A stretch of DNA of 52,023 nucleotides, from positions 1 through 52,023 of the forward strand of contig DATDRS010000494.1 of the NCBI GenBank assembly GCA_035291605.1, given 5' to 3'. The stretch is from DATDRS01 sp035291605 (GTDB lineage: Bacteria > Chloroflexota > Anaerolineae > Anaerolineales > UBA6663). Both the position numbers and the translations under genes were made by a program. The first letter of the stretch is position 1, and every line of letters begins with the position of its first letter. Positions 39,997-48,169 of the stretch are shown here, in pieces. The notes beneath the pieces are model-generated. The model searched no databases. It was not told the DNA's origin and was given only the letters and a program-made list of their open reading frames with translations.

Positions 39997-41193
39997 GTGA
40001 CAGAAGCCTGGTCGGTGAGCGACCTCAACCGCTATGTGCGGCAGATGTTAGAGACGGATATCCACCTGCAAGATGTGCGCGTGGCAGGCGAGATTTCTGG
40101 TTTCAGGACGTATCCCTCAGGCCACTGGTATTTCACGCTCAAAGACGCCAGCGCACAGATCAACTGCGTGATGTGGCGGAGCCGCGCCGAAAAACAGGCC
40201 GCGCGCTTCATGCCGCGCGACGGCGACGCCGTCGAGGCGCACGGCAACGTCACACTGTACGAAACGCGCGGGCAGTTCCAGTTGGACGTGGCGTGGCTTG
40301 ACCCGGCGGGGGAGGGCGCGCTCTATCGCGAATTCCTGCAGCTCAAGGCGAGACTGGAAGCCGAAGGTTTATTCGCGCCGGAAAGAAAGCGCCCCCGACC
40401 CGCCTGGCCCCGCGTGATTGGCATCGTGACGTCGCCCGCCGGGGCCGCCCTGCGCGACCTGCTCAACATCCTGCGCCGCCGCTTCCCCATCGCGCAGGTG
40501 ATCCTGTCCCCGACGGCGGTGCAAGGCGCGGATGCCCCTCCGCAAATCGTCGCCGCGTTGGAGGCGCTCGTCGCGCAGAAGCCAGACGTGATCATCGTGG
40601 CGCGCGGCGGCGGCTCGCTCGAAGATTTGTGGGCGTTCAACGACGAGCGCGTCGCGCGCGCGATCGCGGCCTCGCCAATCCCGGTGGTGAGCGGTGTGGG
40701 GCACGAAACCGACTTCACCATCGCTGATTTCGTGGCCGATCTGCGCGCTCCCACCCCATCCGCCGCCGCCGAACTGGTAACGCCCACGCCGATTGACGAC
40801 CTGCGCGCTGGCGTGGATGCGCTGACCGGTCGCCTGACCGACGCTCTGGGGAGCGCGGTGCAGCTTAAGCGCCTGGAACTGGCTGAACTCCAGGCGCAGC
40901 TCAAAGGGCTGTCGCCGCAGGCCCAATTCGCCAGCGCCGGCCAGCATCTCGAAAGCCTGCGCTCGCGCCTGGCCATGGGCATGGCCTATCGCCTCTCGCT
41001 GGAGCGCGAGCGCTGGAATGGGCTGGCGCAGGCCCTGCATAACGTCAGCCCGCTGGGGGTGCTGAACCGGGGGTATGCGATCGTCAGCAAACCGGGCGGT
41101 GGGGTGGTGCGCCGGGCCAATGAAGTCAAGCCCGGCGAAGCGTTGAAGGTGAAAGTGAGCCAGGGAGAGTTTGGGGTGACAGTCAGTGAGTGA
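39997..41193 (+). CDS. xseA: Exodeoxyribonuclease VII large subunit
   Basis: 398 residues from GTG 39997. N-terminal OB fold (VRVAGEISGFRTYPSGHWYF, LKDASAQINCVMWRS) and catalytic domain (RVIGIVTSPAGAALRDLL, VIIVARGGGSLEDLWAFNDE, SGVGHETDFTIADFVADLRA, PTPSAAAE). A long helical segment is followed by the C-terminal barrel (LNRGYAIVSKPGG). With XseB it degrades single-stranded DNA to oligonucleotides. The GTG is chosen over an ATG at 39898 because the extra residues are not family-like and the promoter's -10 box lies 7 bases before the GTG. Confidence 0.93.
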   Translation: MTEAWSVSDLNRYVRQMLETDIHLQDVRVAGEISGFRTYPSGHWYFTLKDASAQINCVMWRSRAEKQAARFMPRDGDAVEAHGNVTLYETRGQFQLDVAWLDPAGEGALYREFLQLKARLEAEGLFAPERKRPRPAWPRVIGIVTSPAGAALRDLLNILRRRFPIAQVILSPTAVQGADAPPQIVAALEALVAQKPDVIIVARGGGSLEDLWAFNDERVARAIAASPIPVVSGVGHETDFTIADFVADLRAPTPSAAAELVTPTPIDDLRAGVDALTGRLTDALGSAVQLKRLELAELQAQLKGLSPQAQFASAGQHLESLRSRLAMGMAYRLSLERERWNGLAQALHNVSPLGVLNRGYAIVSKPGGGVVRRANEVKPGEALKVKVSQGEFGVTVSE

Positions 41194-41236
41194 GTGTGGA
41201 GGTTTGGGAGTATGTGTCACTCCCAAACCTCCACAC
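41194..41236. terminator. Perfect hairpin between xseA and xseB
   Basis: 18-bp arms (41194-41211 with 41219-41236) and a 7-base loop start directly after the xseA stop. The arm contains TTTGGGAGT/ACTCCCAAA, the same word as the hairpin at 468-533. It may lower xseB expression or stabilise the xseA end. Confidence 0.65.
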
Positions 41237-41256
41237 TTTCATACGAGGTTCTCTAC

Positions 41257-41520
41257 ATGAGTCCAAAAGCCAAATCCAAAGCCGCCAACCCGGTTGAGAG
41301 TCTCTCTTTTGAGCAGGCTTACAAAGAGCTCGAGTCCATCGTCCGCAAGCTGGAAGGAGGGCAGTTGCCGCTGGACGAGGCGCTGGCCCTGTTTGAGCGC
41401 GGCCAGGCGCTGGCCGCACGCTGCGGGTCGCTTTTAGAGGCCGCCGAGCTGAAAGTCCAACAACTCCGGCCTCAGGTTGGCGGCGTGGCTTTAGAGGATT
41501 TCGAGGCGTCTGAGGCGTAA
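41257..41520 (+). CDS. xseB: Exodeoxyribonuclease VII small subunit
   Basis: 87 residues. The family segment LSFEQAYKELESIVRKLEGG, then QLPLDEALALFERGQAL and AAELKVQQL, is complete. It binds the XseA helical arm. The ATG at 41257 has a GAGG site about 10 bases upstream; an in-frame upstream start would include the hairpin. The adjacency to xseA supports the assignment. Confidence 0.93.
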   Translation: MSPKAKSKAANPVESLSFEQAYKELESIVRKLEGGQLPLDEALALFERGQALAARCGSLLEAAELKVQQLRPQVGGVALEDFEASEA

Positions 41521-41525
41521 AAGCC

Positions 41526-41981
41526 ATGGGTGATTTTTTTGCTCAGTTCTTCGCCAATAAGATCCTGTGGGCCGCGTTCAGCGGCTGGGTCCTGGCGCAG
41601 ATCATCAAGGTCCCGCTCGAATACGCTCTGCACCACAATCTCGACTGGAGCCTGCTGCTCAGTTCAGGGGGAATGCCGTCGTCGCATTCGGCGCTGGTGA
41701 CAGGGATGGCCGTGGCCGTTGGGATACAAGAGGGATTTAACTCGCCGCTGTTCGCAATTGGGCTGGTAGTGACGGTGATCGTGATCTACGACGCCCTCGG
41801 CGTGCGGCGGCAGGCAGGCGACCATGCCCGCGTGCTCAACCTGATGATAGACGAGCTCCTCACCGGCCACCCGCTCGCCGAAAAGGAATTGAAGGAGATG
41901 CTCGGCCACACCCCGCGCGAGGTGATCGCCGGCGTGGTGTTGGGTTTAGTGACGTCTATTCTGGTGCTGAGCGTGTTTTGA
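41526..41981 (+). CDS. DUF212 (divergent PAP2-like) membrane protein
   Basis: 151 residues. The family motifs are complete: SSGGMPSSHSALVTGMA (46-62), YDALGVRRQAGDHA and LKEMLGHTPREVIAGVVLG. It is a small protein with about four membrane helices, related to acid-phosphatase/PAP2 folds; the substrate is unknown, possibly a lipid pyrophosphate. It is 5 bases after xseB, and its 3' end overlaps the convergent MurJ gene by 26 bases. Confidence 0.93.
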   Translation: MGDFFAQFFANKILWAAFSGWVLAQIIKVPLEYALHHNLDWSLLLSSGGMPSSHSALVTGMAVAVGIQEGFNSPLFAIGLVVTVIVIYDALGVRRQAGDHARVLNLMIDELLTGHPLAEKELKEMLGHTPREVIAGVVLGLVTSILVLSVF

Positions 41982-43539
41982 GGCTCAGTCGCTCCCTCAG
42001 CAGCGCCGGCAGCAGCCGCGCTTCCGGGGTGCGCAGAGAGTGCGCCACGAGCCAGAAGGCCAACCCGCCGGCAAGCACGCCGCCGACCCCAACCATCCAT
42101 ACGGATCGCCCGTGTGTATATCTCAGCCACAGCATCAAGATCAACCCCATGTAGAGTGAGGCGAAGGCCGTGCGCCACAGGCCCGGCCAGATGCGCGTGA
42201 AGGCCAATCCCCCGAGGCGGCGGCGCAAAATCCACAACAGGCCGATCATCTCCAGCGTCGTCGCGACCGTGTTCGAGAATGCCAATCCGCCGTGCGGTCG
42301 CCAACCGAGGCGCGCGAACAGCCAGGCAAAGATAAAGCTTAATAAGATATTCAATCCCATGGCGGCCACGCCGACGAGGACAGGCGTGCGCGTGTCGCGC
42401 AGCGCATAGTAAGCGCGGGAGACGATCTCGACCACCGAATGACTCGCCAGCCCCAGGGTGAACCACGCCAACGCCCACGCGACGAGCGCGGTGGACTCGG
42501 CGTCGAAGCTCTGGCGCTGGAAGAGGAGCGCGATCACTGGCACCCGCAGCATGAGCAGGCCCACCGTAGCGGGGAGTGCGAGGAAAAGAATCCCGCGCAA
42601 GGTGTCGGCGAGGCTGGCGCGCATGGCGTTGATCTCCTCGCGGGCGACCATGGCCGAGAAGGTGGGCAGCGCCGCGATGGAAATGCCCTGCGCGATGATG
42701 ATCTGAGGCATCGTGAAAATCTGCCACGCATAGTTGAGCGCGGAGACGCTGCCTTGAAGCATAAAACTGGCGAGCGCCGCGCTGACCAGGAAGTTGAACT
42801 GCACCGCCGCGGCGCCGATCAGGCGCGGTCCCATCAACCGGATCACATCGCGCACCGCCGGATGGCGCAGCCCGAGGCCGGGCCAGTAGCGCGCCCCCAA
42901 GCCGCGCAGGCCGGGGAGTTGGATGGCAAGGTGCAGCGCTGAGCCGAGCACCGCGCCCCACGCGAGGCCGTGAATCCCCATCCGGGGAACCCAAACCAGC
43001 AGGCCGAAGATCATGCCGAGCCAATAGAACGTCGGCGCGAGGGCGGGTAAGATGAAATGCTGGTGGGCGTTGAGAATCCCCATGAGCAATCCGCTGACCC
43101 CGAAGATGACCGAGGCGATGAGCAGGATGCGCAAGACCGCGACCGTGAGCGCCTGCTGCTCTCCGGCGATGAACCCCGGCGCGAGCACGTAGCGCACCAG
43201 GGGGGACGCCAAGAGGGCTGCCAGCAGACCCGCGCCGCAGAGGACGATGAAGACCAGGTTCATCACGCTGCTGGCGAGCCGCCACGCCGCCTCGCGGTCG
43301 CCGCGCGTGAGAAAGCCTGTGAACGTGGGGACGAAGGCCGAGGCGAGCGCGCCGCCCGCCGCGAGATTGAAGAGGATGTCGGGGAGGCGCTGGGCGACGT
43401 AGAAAGCGTCGAGGTCGCTGCCCGTGCCGAATGCGCGCGAAATCAGAATTTGCCGCGCGAGGCCGACGAGGTTGCTGAGCAGAAAAGCGGCCATCACCGT
43501 GCCGGCCGCCCGCGCAATCTGGCGTTGGGGGTTGTCCAC
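41956..43539 (-). CDS. murJ: MurJ-like lipid II flippase (MVF family)
   Basis: 527 residues with about 14 membrane helices. N-terminal family motif (FLLSNLVGLARQILISRAFG, then LDAFYVAQRLPDILFNLAAGGAL) and later LNYAWQIFTMPQIIIAQGIS and ALRDTRTPVLVGVAAMGLNI fit MurJ/MVF flippases that move lipid II to the outer face for peptidoglycan synthesis. The start is GTG at 43539; a TATAAT box ends 6 bases upstream. The C-terminal residues overlap the DUF212 gene on the other strand. Confidence 0.9.
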   Translation of the reverse strand: MDNPQRQIARAAGTVMAAFLLSNLVGLARQILISRAFGTGSDLDAFYVAQRLPDILFNLAAGGALASAFVPTFTGFLTRGDREAAWRLASSVMNLVFIVLCGAGLLAALLASPLVRYVLAPGFIAGEQQALTVAVLRILLIASVIFGVSGLLMGILNAHQHFILPALAPTFYWLGMIFGLLVWVPRMGIHGLAWGAVLGSALHLAIQLPGLRGLGARYWPGLGLRHPAVRDVIRLMGPRLIGAAAVQFNFLVSAALASFMLQGSVSALNYAWQIFTMPQIIIAQGISIAALPTFSAMVAREEINAMRASLADTLRGILFLALPATVGLLMLRVPVIALLFQRQSFDAESTALVAWALAWFTLGLASHSVVEIVSRAYYALRDTRTPVLVGVAAMGLNILLSFIFAWLFARLGWRPHGGLAFSNTVATTLEMIGLLWILRRRLGGLAFTRIWPGLWRTAFASLYMGLILMLWLRYTHGRSVWMVGVGGVLAGGLAFWLVAHSLRTPEARLLPALLRERLSLKTRSAPE

Positions 43540-43545
43540 GCGGAA

Positions 43546-43554
43546 ATTATACCA
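43546..43554 (-). promoter_or_regulatory. Extended -10 box, leaderless start of murJ
   Basis: On the minus strand TGGTATAAT ends at 43546, and 6 bases (TTCCGC) separate it from the GTG start at 43539. There is no Shine-Dalgarno site. Confidence 0.65.
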
Positions 43555-43566
43555 ATCGGCCAGAAC

Positions 43567-43592
43567 GTAGAGGCGGACCTACGTGTCCGCCC
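43567..43592. repeat. REP-like palindrome with GTAG head, second copy
   Basis: GTAG (43567-43570) precedes a stem GGCGGAC/GTCCGCC (43572-43578 with 43585-43591). Its head and form match the element at 24262-24284. Confidence 0.5.
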
Positions 43593-43850
43593 ATGCCCGC
43601 CCCATTAAGCGTGAGAGCCGGGGACGCCGACCCCGGCTCTCTCAAGGAGGAGAAGAAGAGTTATACCCTTCTGACGGTAAAGATAGCACAGCCAGTACTA
43701 GTGCGCTTGTTCCAATTCCCACGCAAAGCCTACGGCATCCCTACGATTGCAGATAGGATTAGTCCTATCCAGAACGTCTGTGCTATATGTCAACCAAAAA
43801 CGCGAAGGTTGAGGCAACAGCCGAGGCAGGATGTCTGTCACGATGTCGAA
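43593..43850. other. Divergent intergenic region with hairpins
   Basis: No gene is supported. It holds an 11-bp hairpin (43613-43623 with 43631-43641), a 7-bp hairpin GATAGGA/TCCTATC (43752-43758 with 43763-43769), and a distant 9-bp pair ATAGCACAG/CTGTGCTAT (43683-43691 with 43778-43786) enclosing the latter. It is AT-richer than its surroundings. Since the following gene seems leaderless, these are more likely DNA-level or murJ-side features than a riboswitch for it. Confidence 0.45.
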
Positions 43851-43859
43851 TGCTATAAT
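43851..43859 (+). promoter_or_regulatory. Extended -10 box, leaderless start of the trans-sulfuration gene
   Basis: TGCTATAAT (43851-43859) is a perfect extended -10 element, followed by 6 bases (CGCGCC) and ATG 43866. There is no ribosome-binding site. Confidence 0.7.
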
Positions 43860-43865
43860 CGCGCC

Positions 43866-45080
43866 ATGCCTTCACTTCCACGCTCCCCCGACCCCATGCA
43901 TAACAGCATTTTCACCGCCGCTGTCCACTCCGGCCACATCGTGTCCAAGCCGGGCGTGCCATCCAACATCCCCATTGTCACTGCCTCCGGATGGTCTCAC
44001 GCCAGCATGGAGGCGCTCGACGCCGCGCTGGGCGACGAACAAGCCGGGTACGTTTATTCGCGCAACGCCGCTCCCACGCAAGAAGCGTTTGAAGCGGCGA
44101 TGGCGGCCCTGGAAAACGGCGCGGGGGCGGTGGCCTTCGCTTCTGGGATGGCCGCCATGCACGCAGCGCTCCTCGCGGCCGGCGCCAAACCCGGCGCGAC
44201 CCTCGTCGCCGCCACAGAACTTTACGGCGCAACACAGACCCTCCTCAAATTCCTAATTGCTAATGACCACATTACTGTACGGTGGGTGAACATCCGGGAC
44301 CTCGCAGAAGTGGAAGCTGCTCTCTCCGGCGCTCAGGGCGGCTGTCTGCTTTTCGAAGTCATCTCCAACCCTCTTTGCTGCGTCGCCGATGCGCCCGCGT
44401 TGGTCGAGCTGGCGCGCCGGCGCGCGGCCAGAGTCGTCGTTGACTCAACGTTCACCTCCCCCTACCTCATTCACCCGCTTGAACTCGGCGCGGACTTTGT
44501 GATGCACTCCGCCACCAAATACATCGGCGGGCACGGGGATGTGCTCGCGGGAGTCGTCGTCGCCGCCTCGGCAGCCGACGCCGCCGCGCTGCGCGAGACG
44601 CGCCGGCTGCTGGGCGCCACCCTCTCGCCTTTCGACGCCTACCTCGCGCTGCGCGGCCTGCGCACCCTGCCCCTCCGCGTGCGCGAGCAGAACCACAACG
44701 CCCACCGGTTGGCCGGGTGGCTCGCCAGGCACCCGCGTGTGGCGCGTGTCTACTACCCCGGCCGGCCGGAGGACCCGGATCACGCCGTCGCACAGCGCAT
44801 CCTTCGCCCTGGCTGCTTCGGCGCCATGCTGGCCTTCGACCTGAAAGGGGCTGGCCGCGCCGAAGTGTTCGCCTTCATGGAAAAATTGAAAGTCATTCAG
44901 CGCATCGCCTCGCTCGGCGATGTCGCCACCCTCGCCTCCTACCCGGCGCACGCCTCCCACCGCGCCCTCACGCCCGAAGGACGCGCCGCCCTCGGCATCG
45001 GCGATGGCTGCGTCCGCCTCTCCGCCGGCATCGAAGACGCGGACGACTTGACCGCCGATTTGGAGCAAGCCCTCCGCTGA
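43866..45080 (+). CDS. Trans-sulfuration PLP enzyme (cystathionine synthase/lyase or methionine gamma-lyase family)
   Basis: 404 residues. Motifs: YSRNAAPTQEAFEAAMAALE (64-83), FASGMAAMHAALLA (91-104), VVDSTFTSPYLIHPLELGAD (191-210) and the PLP lysine Lys218 in SATKYIGGHGD, followed by LRGLRTLPLRV. The family cleaves or forms C-S bonds of homocysteine, cystathionine or methionine. The exact reaction cannot be decided; tyrosine and arginine YSR (64-66) are conserved in all. With the sulfate transporter it suggests active sulfur-amino-acid metabolism. The ATG at 43866 fits the -10 box 6 bases before it. Confidence 0.9.
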   Translation: MPSLPRSPDPMHNSIFTAAVHSGHIVSKPGVPSNIPIVTASGWSHASMEALDAALGDEQAGYVYSRNAAPTQEAFEAAMAALENGAGAVAFASGMAAMHAALLAAGAKPGATLVAATELYGATQTLLKFLIANDHITVRWVNIRDLAEVEAALSGAQGGCLLFEVISNPLCCVADAPALVELARRRAARVVVDSTFTSPYLIHPLELGADFVMHSATKYIGGHGDVLAGVVVAASAADAAALRETRRLLGATLSPFDAYLALRGLRTLPLRVREQNHNAHRLAGWLARHPRVARVYYPGRPEDPDHAVAQRILRPGCFGAMLAFDLKGAGRAEVFAFMEKLKVIQRIASLGDVATLASYPAHASHRALTPEGRAALGIGDGCVRLSAGIEDADDLTADLEQALR

Positions 45081-45142
45081 TTTTTGATTTCTGGTTGTCG
45101 CATTGAGTATTACCGGCCAGCAATTAGCAATCCACAATCAGC

Positions 45143-48133
45143 ATGCCGCGCCGCTTTTATTTTCTCCTCACGCTGACCGTCCTGGTCGGCGCCTTTCTGC
45201 GCCTATGGCAGTTGACGGCGATCCCTCCCGGCCTGCATTACGACCTCGCCGCCACAGCGCTCCTCGGCAACGACATCGCTTTTAACGGCTACCGCCCCAT
45301 CTTCATCCCGGCCTACACCGGGCACGAAGTTCTCTTCTACTACTGGCTTGCGCTCTGGTTTCGGCTCGTCGGCTCCTCGATCTTCACCCTCCGCCTCGCC
45401 GCGGCCACGCTCGGCATCCTCACCATCCCGGCCGCTTTTTTTGCCGTGCGGGAAACCCTCCGCTTTGAAGAACATTCGCTCGCCCTCGCCGCCTTCGCCG
45501 CCGCGCTGCTCTCCTTCGCCTTCTTCCACGTCACCTTCTCCCGCTTCGGGTTTCGCGTCATCACCGAGCCGCTCATCCAATCGCTGGCCCTTGGCTTCCT
45601 CTTCCGCGGCCTTGACAGGAGTGAAAGGCGGCGAGTGTCGAGCGACGGGCAAGTAAATTGGCAAGCGCGATCTGGTTTTTGGGATTTGGGGTTTGGGATC
45701 TGGGATTTAGCCCTCTCAGGGCTGCTCACCGGCCTCGCCGCCTACACCTACCTCGCCGCCCGCTTGTTCCCTGTTCCCCTCGCCGTCTTCTGGCTTGCCC
45801 TCCTCCTCGCCTCCCTACGCAACACGCAAGACGCAGCACACAATACGCCTCCCGCCTCCCGCCTCGCGCCTCCCGCCCCTCGCTCCCCCTTCAGAATTTG
45901 GCTCTTGGGATTTGGGATTTTCAGCGCCTCGGCGCTGGCCGCCTTCGCCCCCCTCGGCCTGTACTTCCTCCGCTATCCCCAGGGCTTCTTCAACCGCGCC
46001 GGTCAGGTGGCGCCTCGCCCTGGGGAAACTGCGCTCCTGCTGCAAGGCATCCGCCGCGCTGTCGAAATGATCTTCGTCAACGGCGAACCCTACGACCGCT
46101 TCAACCTTCCTGGCCTCCCGCTCCTCAGTCCGGTGTTCGGCTTCTTCTTCGTCATCGGCCTGCTCATCACCCTCCGCAACCTCATGATCCCACTGCTCCC
46201 CCTCTCCGGTCGAGCCTTTCCGACGGCGCGCAAGCGGGGGGCCAGGGGGTGGGGTCTGTCCCCCCGCTCCCCTGCTCCCCCGCTCCTCCTCCAACGTGCC
46301 ACGGAATTCCTCCTCCTCGCCTGGCTCCCCGCCATGCTCTTGCCCACCGCCGTCTCGGTGCACGATATTTTTCCTTCCAACGTCCGCGCCTTCGGTCTGA
46401 TCCCTCTGCTCTTCGTCTTTCCCGCGCGCGGCCTCCTCGCCGCATACCGCTGGGTGCAATCCAGGTGGCCTGGTCCCCTGATTCCGCATGCTTACCCGGT
46501 CACTCTCCTCTGCCTCATCACGCTCATCTGGGGCGCATTCAGCACGGCTCAGGATTACTTCGTCGCCTGGGCCAACCTGCCCAATCAGCGCCTCAACAAC
46601 GACGCCGACCTCACCGCCATCGCCGGGTATCTGAACGCGCAAGACCTCGGCGATACGTCCGTCTACGTCTCTGCCATTCACTATCGCCACCCGACCCTCG
46701 CCTACCTGGCGCGCAATTTTGATTCCATTCGCTGGCTCTTCGGCGGCGCCTCGCTCGCCATCCCGCAGGACCGCCCCGCGCTCTATCTCATCTCGCGCTC
46801 CACGCCGCTGCCCGACGAGTGGACTGCGGCCTGGGACTCGCACCTCGTCGCCGCGCCGCGCGGGCCAGATCACATCCCCGACTTCCGCGCCTACCGCTTC
46901 GCCGCGGGCGAGACGCCCCCCCTGCCCGAGCTCACCCCCGTCAACGAGAATTTCGGCAATGCCATCTTTCTCACCGGCTACCGCTTCACGCCTCACGAAT
47001 CACGCCTCACGCTTGATCTCCGCTGGCGCATCGAAAACCTCGTCGAGCCGAAAGACATGATCCCCTACGCCCGCCTCCACGATCAGTGGAACAACGCCTG
47101 GTCGCAGAGCGGCGGCTTCAACTATCCCTCCGAACAATGGTCGCCCGGCGACACGCTCCTCACGCGCGTCGTCGTCCCCCTTCCGGCCGGAATGCCGCCC
47201 GGCCAATATATCCTCAAGGTCGGCCTCTACTCCGAAGCGACCCGCGCCGGCCTGCTGCACCTCGACGCCCGCGGCGCTTATGCGGGGGACATTTGGGCGC
47301 TTCCGGCTGTTTCCCTCCCCGCCGGGCCGCCGGCGGACGTTCAAGATTACCTCGCCCGCAACGCGATCACTCCGCCCGCGCAGCCGCTTGAACCCGCCGC
47401 GAATCTGGCCCTGCTGGGCTACTCGCTCAACACCGCCTCGCCGCGCCAGGGTGAACGCCTGCAGCTCACGCTCTACTGGCACGCCCCCGGCCTGGCTTCG
47501 CCCGACCCGCTCTCCATCCTTCTGGCCGGGCATCTGCTCTACATCGGCCAGCCGGTTCAAGACACCTTCCCATTCTGGGAGTGGTCTCCCGGCCAACTCG
47601 TCACGGACCGCTATCTGCTCAAGCTCGCGCCTGATTTCCCTCCCGGCCCGGCTGACCTCACCGTCAACCTCAAGGGTTACGGCTCGGCCGCCCTCGGCAT
47701 CCTCGACGTGATCCCCGTCGAGCGCCTCTTCACCGCGCCTGCCCCCGTCATTGCCTCAGGCATCGCCTTCAGCAACACCATCGCCCTTTACGGCTACGCC
47801 CTACAGCCGCGCGAAAAAACATCGCTGACCCTCTACTGGCAGGCTCTAACCTCCGATCTCGCCGATTACACTGTGTTTGTCCACGTCCTCGATGCTGCGG
47901 GCCAGGTCGTCGCGCAATCCGACGCGCAGCCGCGCGACGGCGCTTATCCCACCTCGCTTTGGGCGGCCAATGAGTTTATCTCTGACACTTACACGTTCGA
48001 CCTCCCGCCCGGAGCCTACCCCCTCGAGCTTGGCCTGTACCTCCCTGAAACCGGCGAACGCCTGCCCGTGGTTGACTCCGCCGGCAGATCTCTTGGCGAC
48101 GCTCTGACTCTGCCTGCCTTTCAGGTTCCATAA
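45143..48133 (+). CDS. GT39/ArnT-type membrane glycosyltransferase with C-terminal beta domains
   Basis: 996 residues. The first roughly 500 residues hold about ten membrane helices, with an acidic first loop (AIPPGLHYDLAAT, Asp34) and the PAYTGHEVLFYYW motif, as in GT39/GT83 transferases using polyprenyl-phosphate sugars. Residues about 590-996 are soluble beta-sandwich repeats (LLGYSLNTASPRQGERLQLT, LYGYALQPREKTSLTLYWQA), probably extracytoplasmic. Three in-frame low-complexity inserts interrupt the membrane part: around 170-190 (SGFWDLGFGIWDLALS), 230-255, and about 358-385. They derive from spacer-type repeated words and contain a G-quadruplex motif. The acceptor is unknown. Confidence 0.82.
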   Translation: MPRRFYFLLTLTVLVGAFLRLWQLTAIPPGLHYDLAATALLGNDIAFNGYRPIFIPAYTGHEVLFYYWLALWFRLVGSSIFTLRLAAATLGILTIPAAFFAVRETLRFEEHSLALAAFAAALLSFAFFHVTFSRFGFRVITEPLIQSLALGFLFRGLDRSERRRVSSDGQVNWQARSGFWDLGFGIWDLALSGLLTGLAAYTYLAARLFPVPLAVFWLALLLASLRNTQDAAHNTPPASRLAPPAPRSPFRIWLLGFGIFSASALAAFAPLGLYFLRYPQGFFNRAGQVAPRPGETALLLQGIRRAVEMIFVNGEPYDRFNLPGLPLLSPVFGFFFVIGLLITLRNLMIPLLPLSGRAFPTARKRGARGWGLSPRSPAPPLLLQRATEFLLLAWLPAMLLPTAVSVHDIFPSNVRAFGLIPLLFVFPARGLLAAYRWVQSRWPGPLIPHAYPVTLLCLITLIWGAFSTAQDYFVAWANLPNQRLNNDADLTAIAGYLNAQDLGDTSVYVSAIHYRHPTLAYLARNFDSIRWLFGGASLAIPQDRPALYLISRSTPLPDEWTAAWDSHLVAAPRGPDHIPDFRAYRFAAGETPPLPELTPVNENFGNAIFLTGYRFTPHESRLTLDLRWRIENLVEPKDMIPYARLHDQWNNAWSQSGGFNYPSEQWSPGDTLLTRVVVPLPAGMPPGQYILKVGLYSEATRAGLLHLDARGAYAGDIWALPAVSLPAGPPADVQDYLARNAITPPAQPLEPAANLALLGYSLNTASPRQGERLQLTLYWHAPGLASPDPLSILLAGHLLYIGQPVQDTFPFWEWSPGQLVTDRYLLKLAPDFPPGPADLTVNLKGYGSAALGILDVIPVERLFTAPAPVIASGIAFSNTIALYGYALQPREKTSLTLYWQALTSDLADYTVFVHVLDAAGQVVAQSDAQPRDGAYPTSLWAANEFISDTYTFDLPPGAYPLELGLYLPETGERLPVVDSAGRSLGDALTLPAFQVP
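45681..45704 (+). repeat. G-quadruplex motif made of TTTGGG words inside the glycosyltransferase gene
   Basis: Four G runs (45681-45683, 45688-45691, 45695-45697, 45702-45704) with 3-4 base loops fit the canonical G4 pattern on the coding strand. The same TTTGGGA words recur at 45906-45924 and in intergenic hairpins. Confidence 0.7.
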
Positions 48134-48162
48134 TTTGCAATCCTCCCTCATTTCACTACAAT
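48134..48162 (+). promoter_or_regulatory. Promoter giving a leaderless zinc-ribbon gene
   Basis: TTTGCA (48134-48139), 17 bases, TACAAT (48157-48162), then 7 bases (TTCCCCC) to ATG 48170. Both boxes and the spacing are good. Confidence 0.6.
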
Positions 48163-48169
48163 TTCCCCC

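Noticed and set aside
41956..43539. Wzx-type O-antigen flippase instead of MurJ
   Set aside because: The N-terminal VGLARQILISRAFG segment and overall helix pattern are of the MurJ/MVF type, and no polysaccharide cluster surrounds it.
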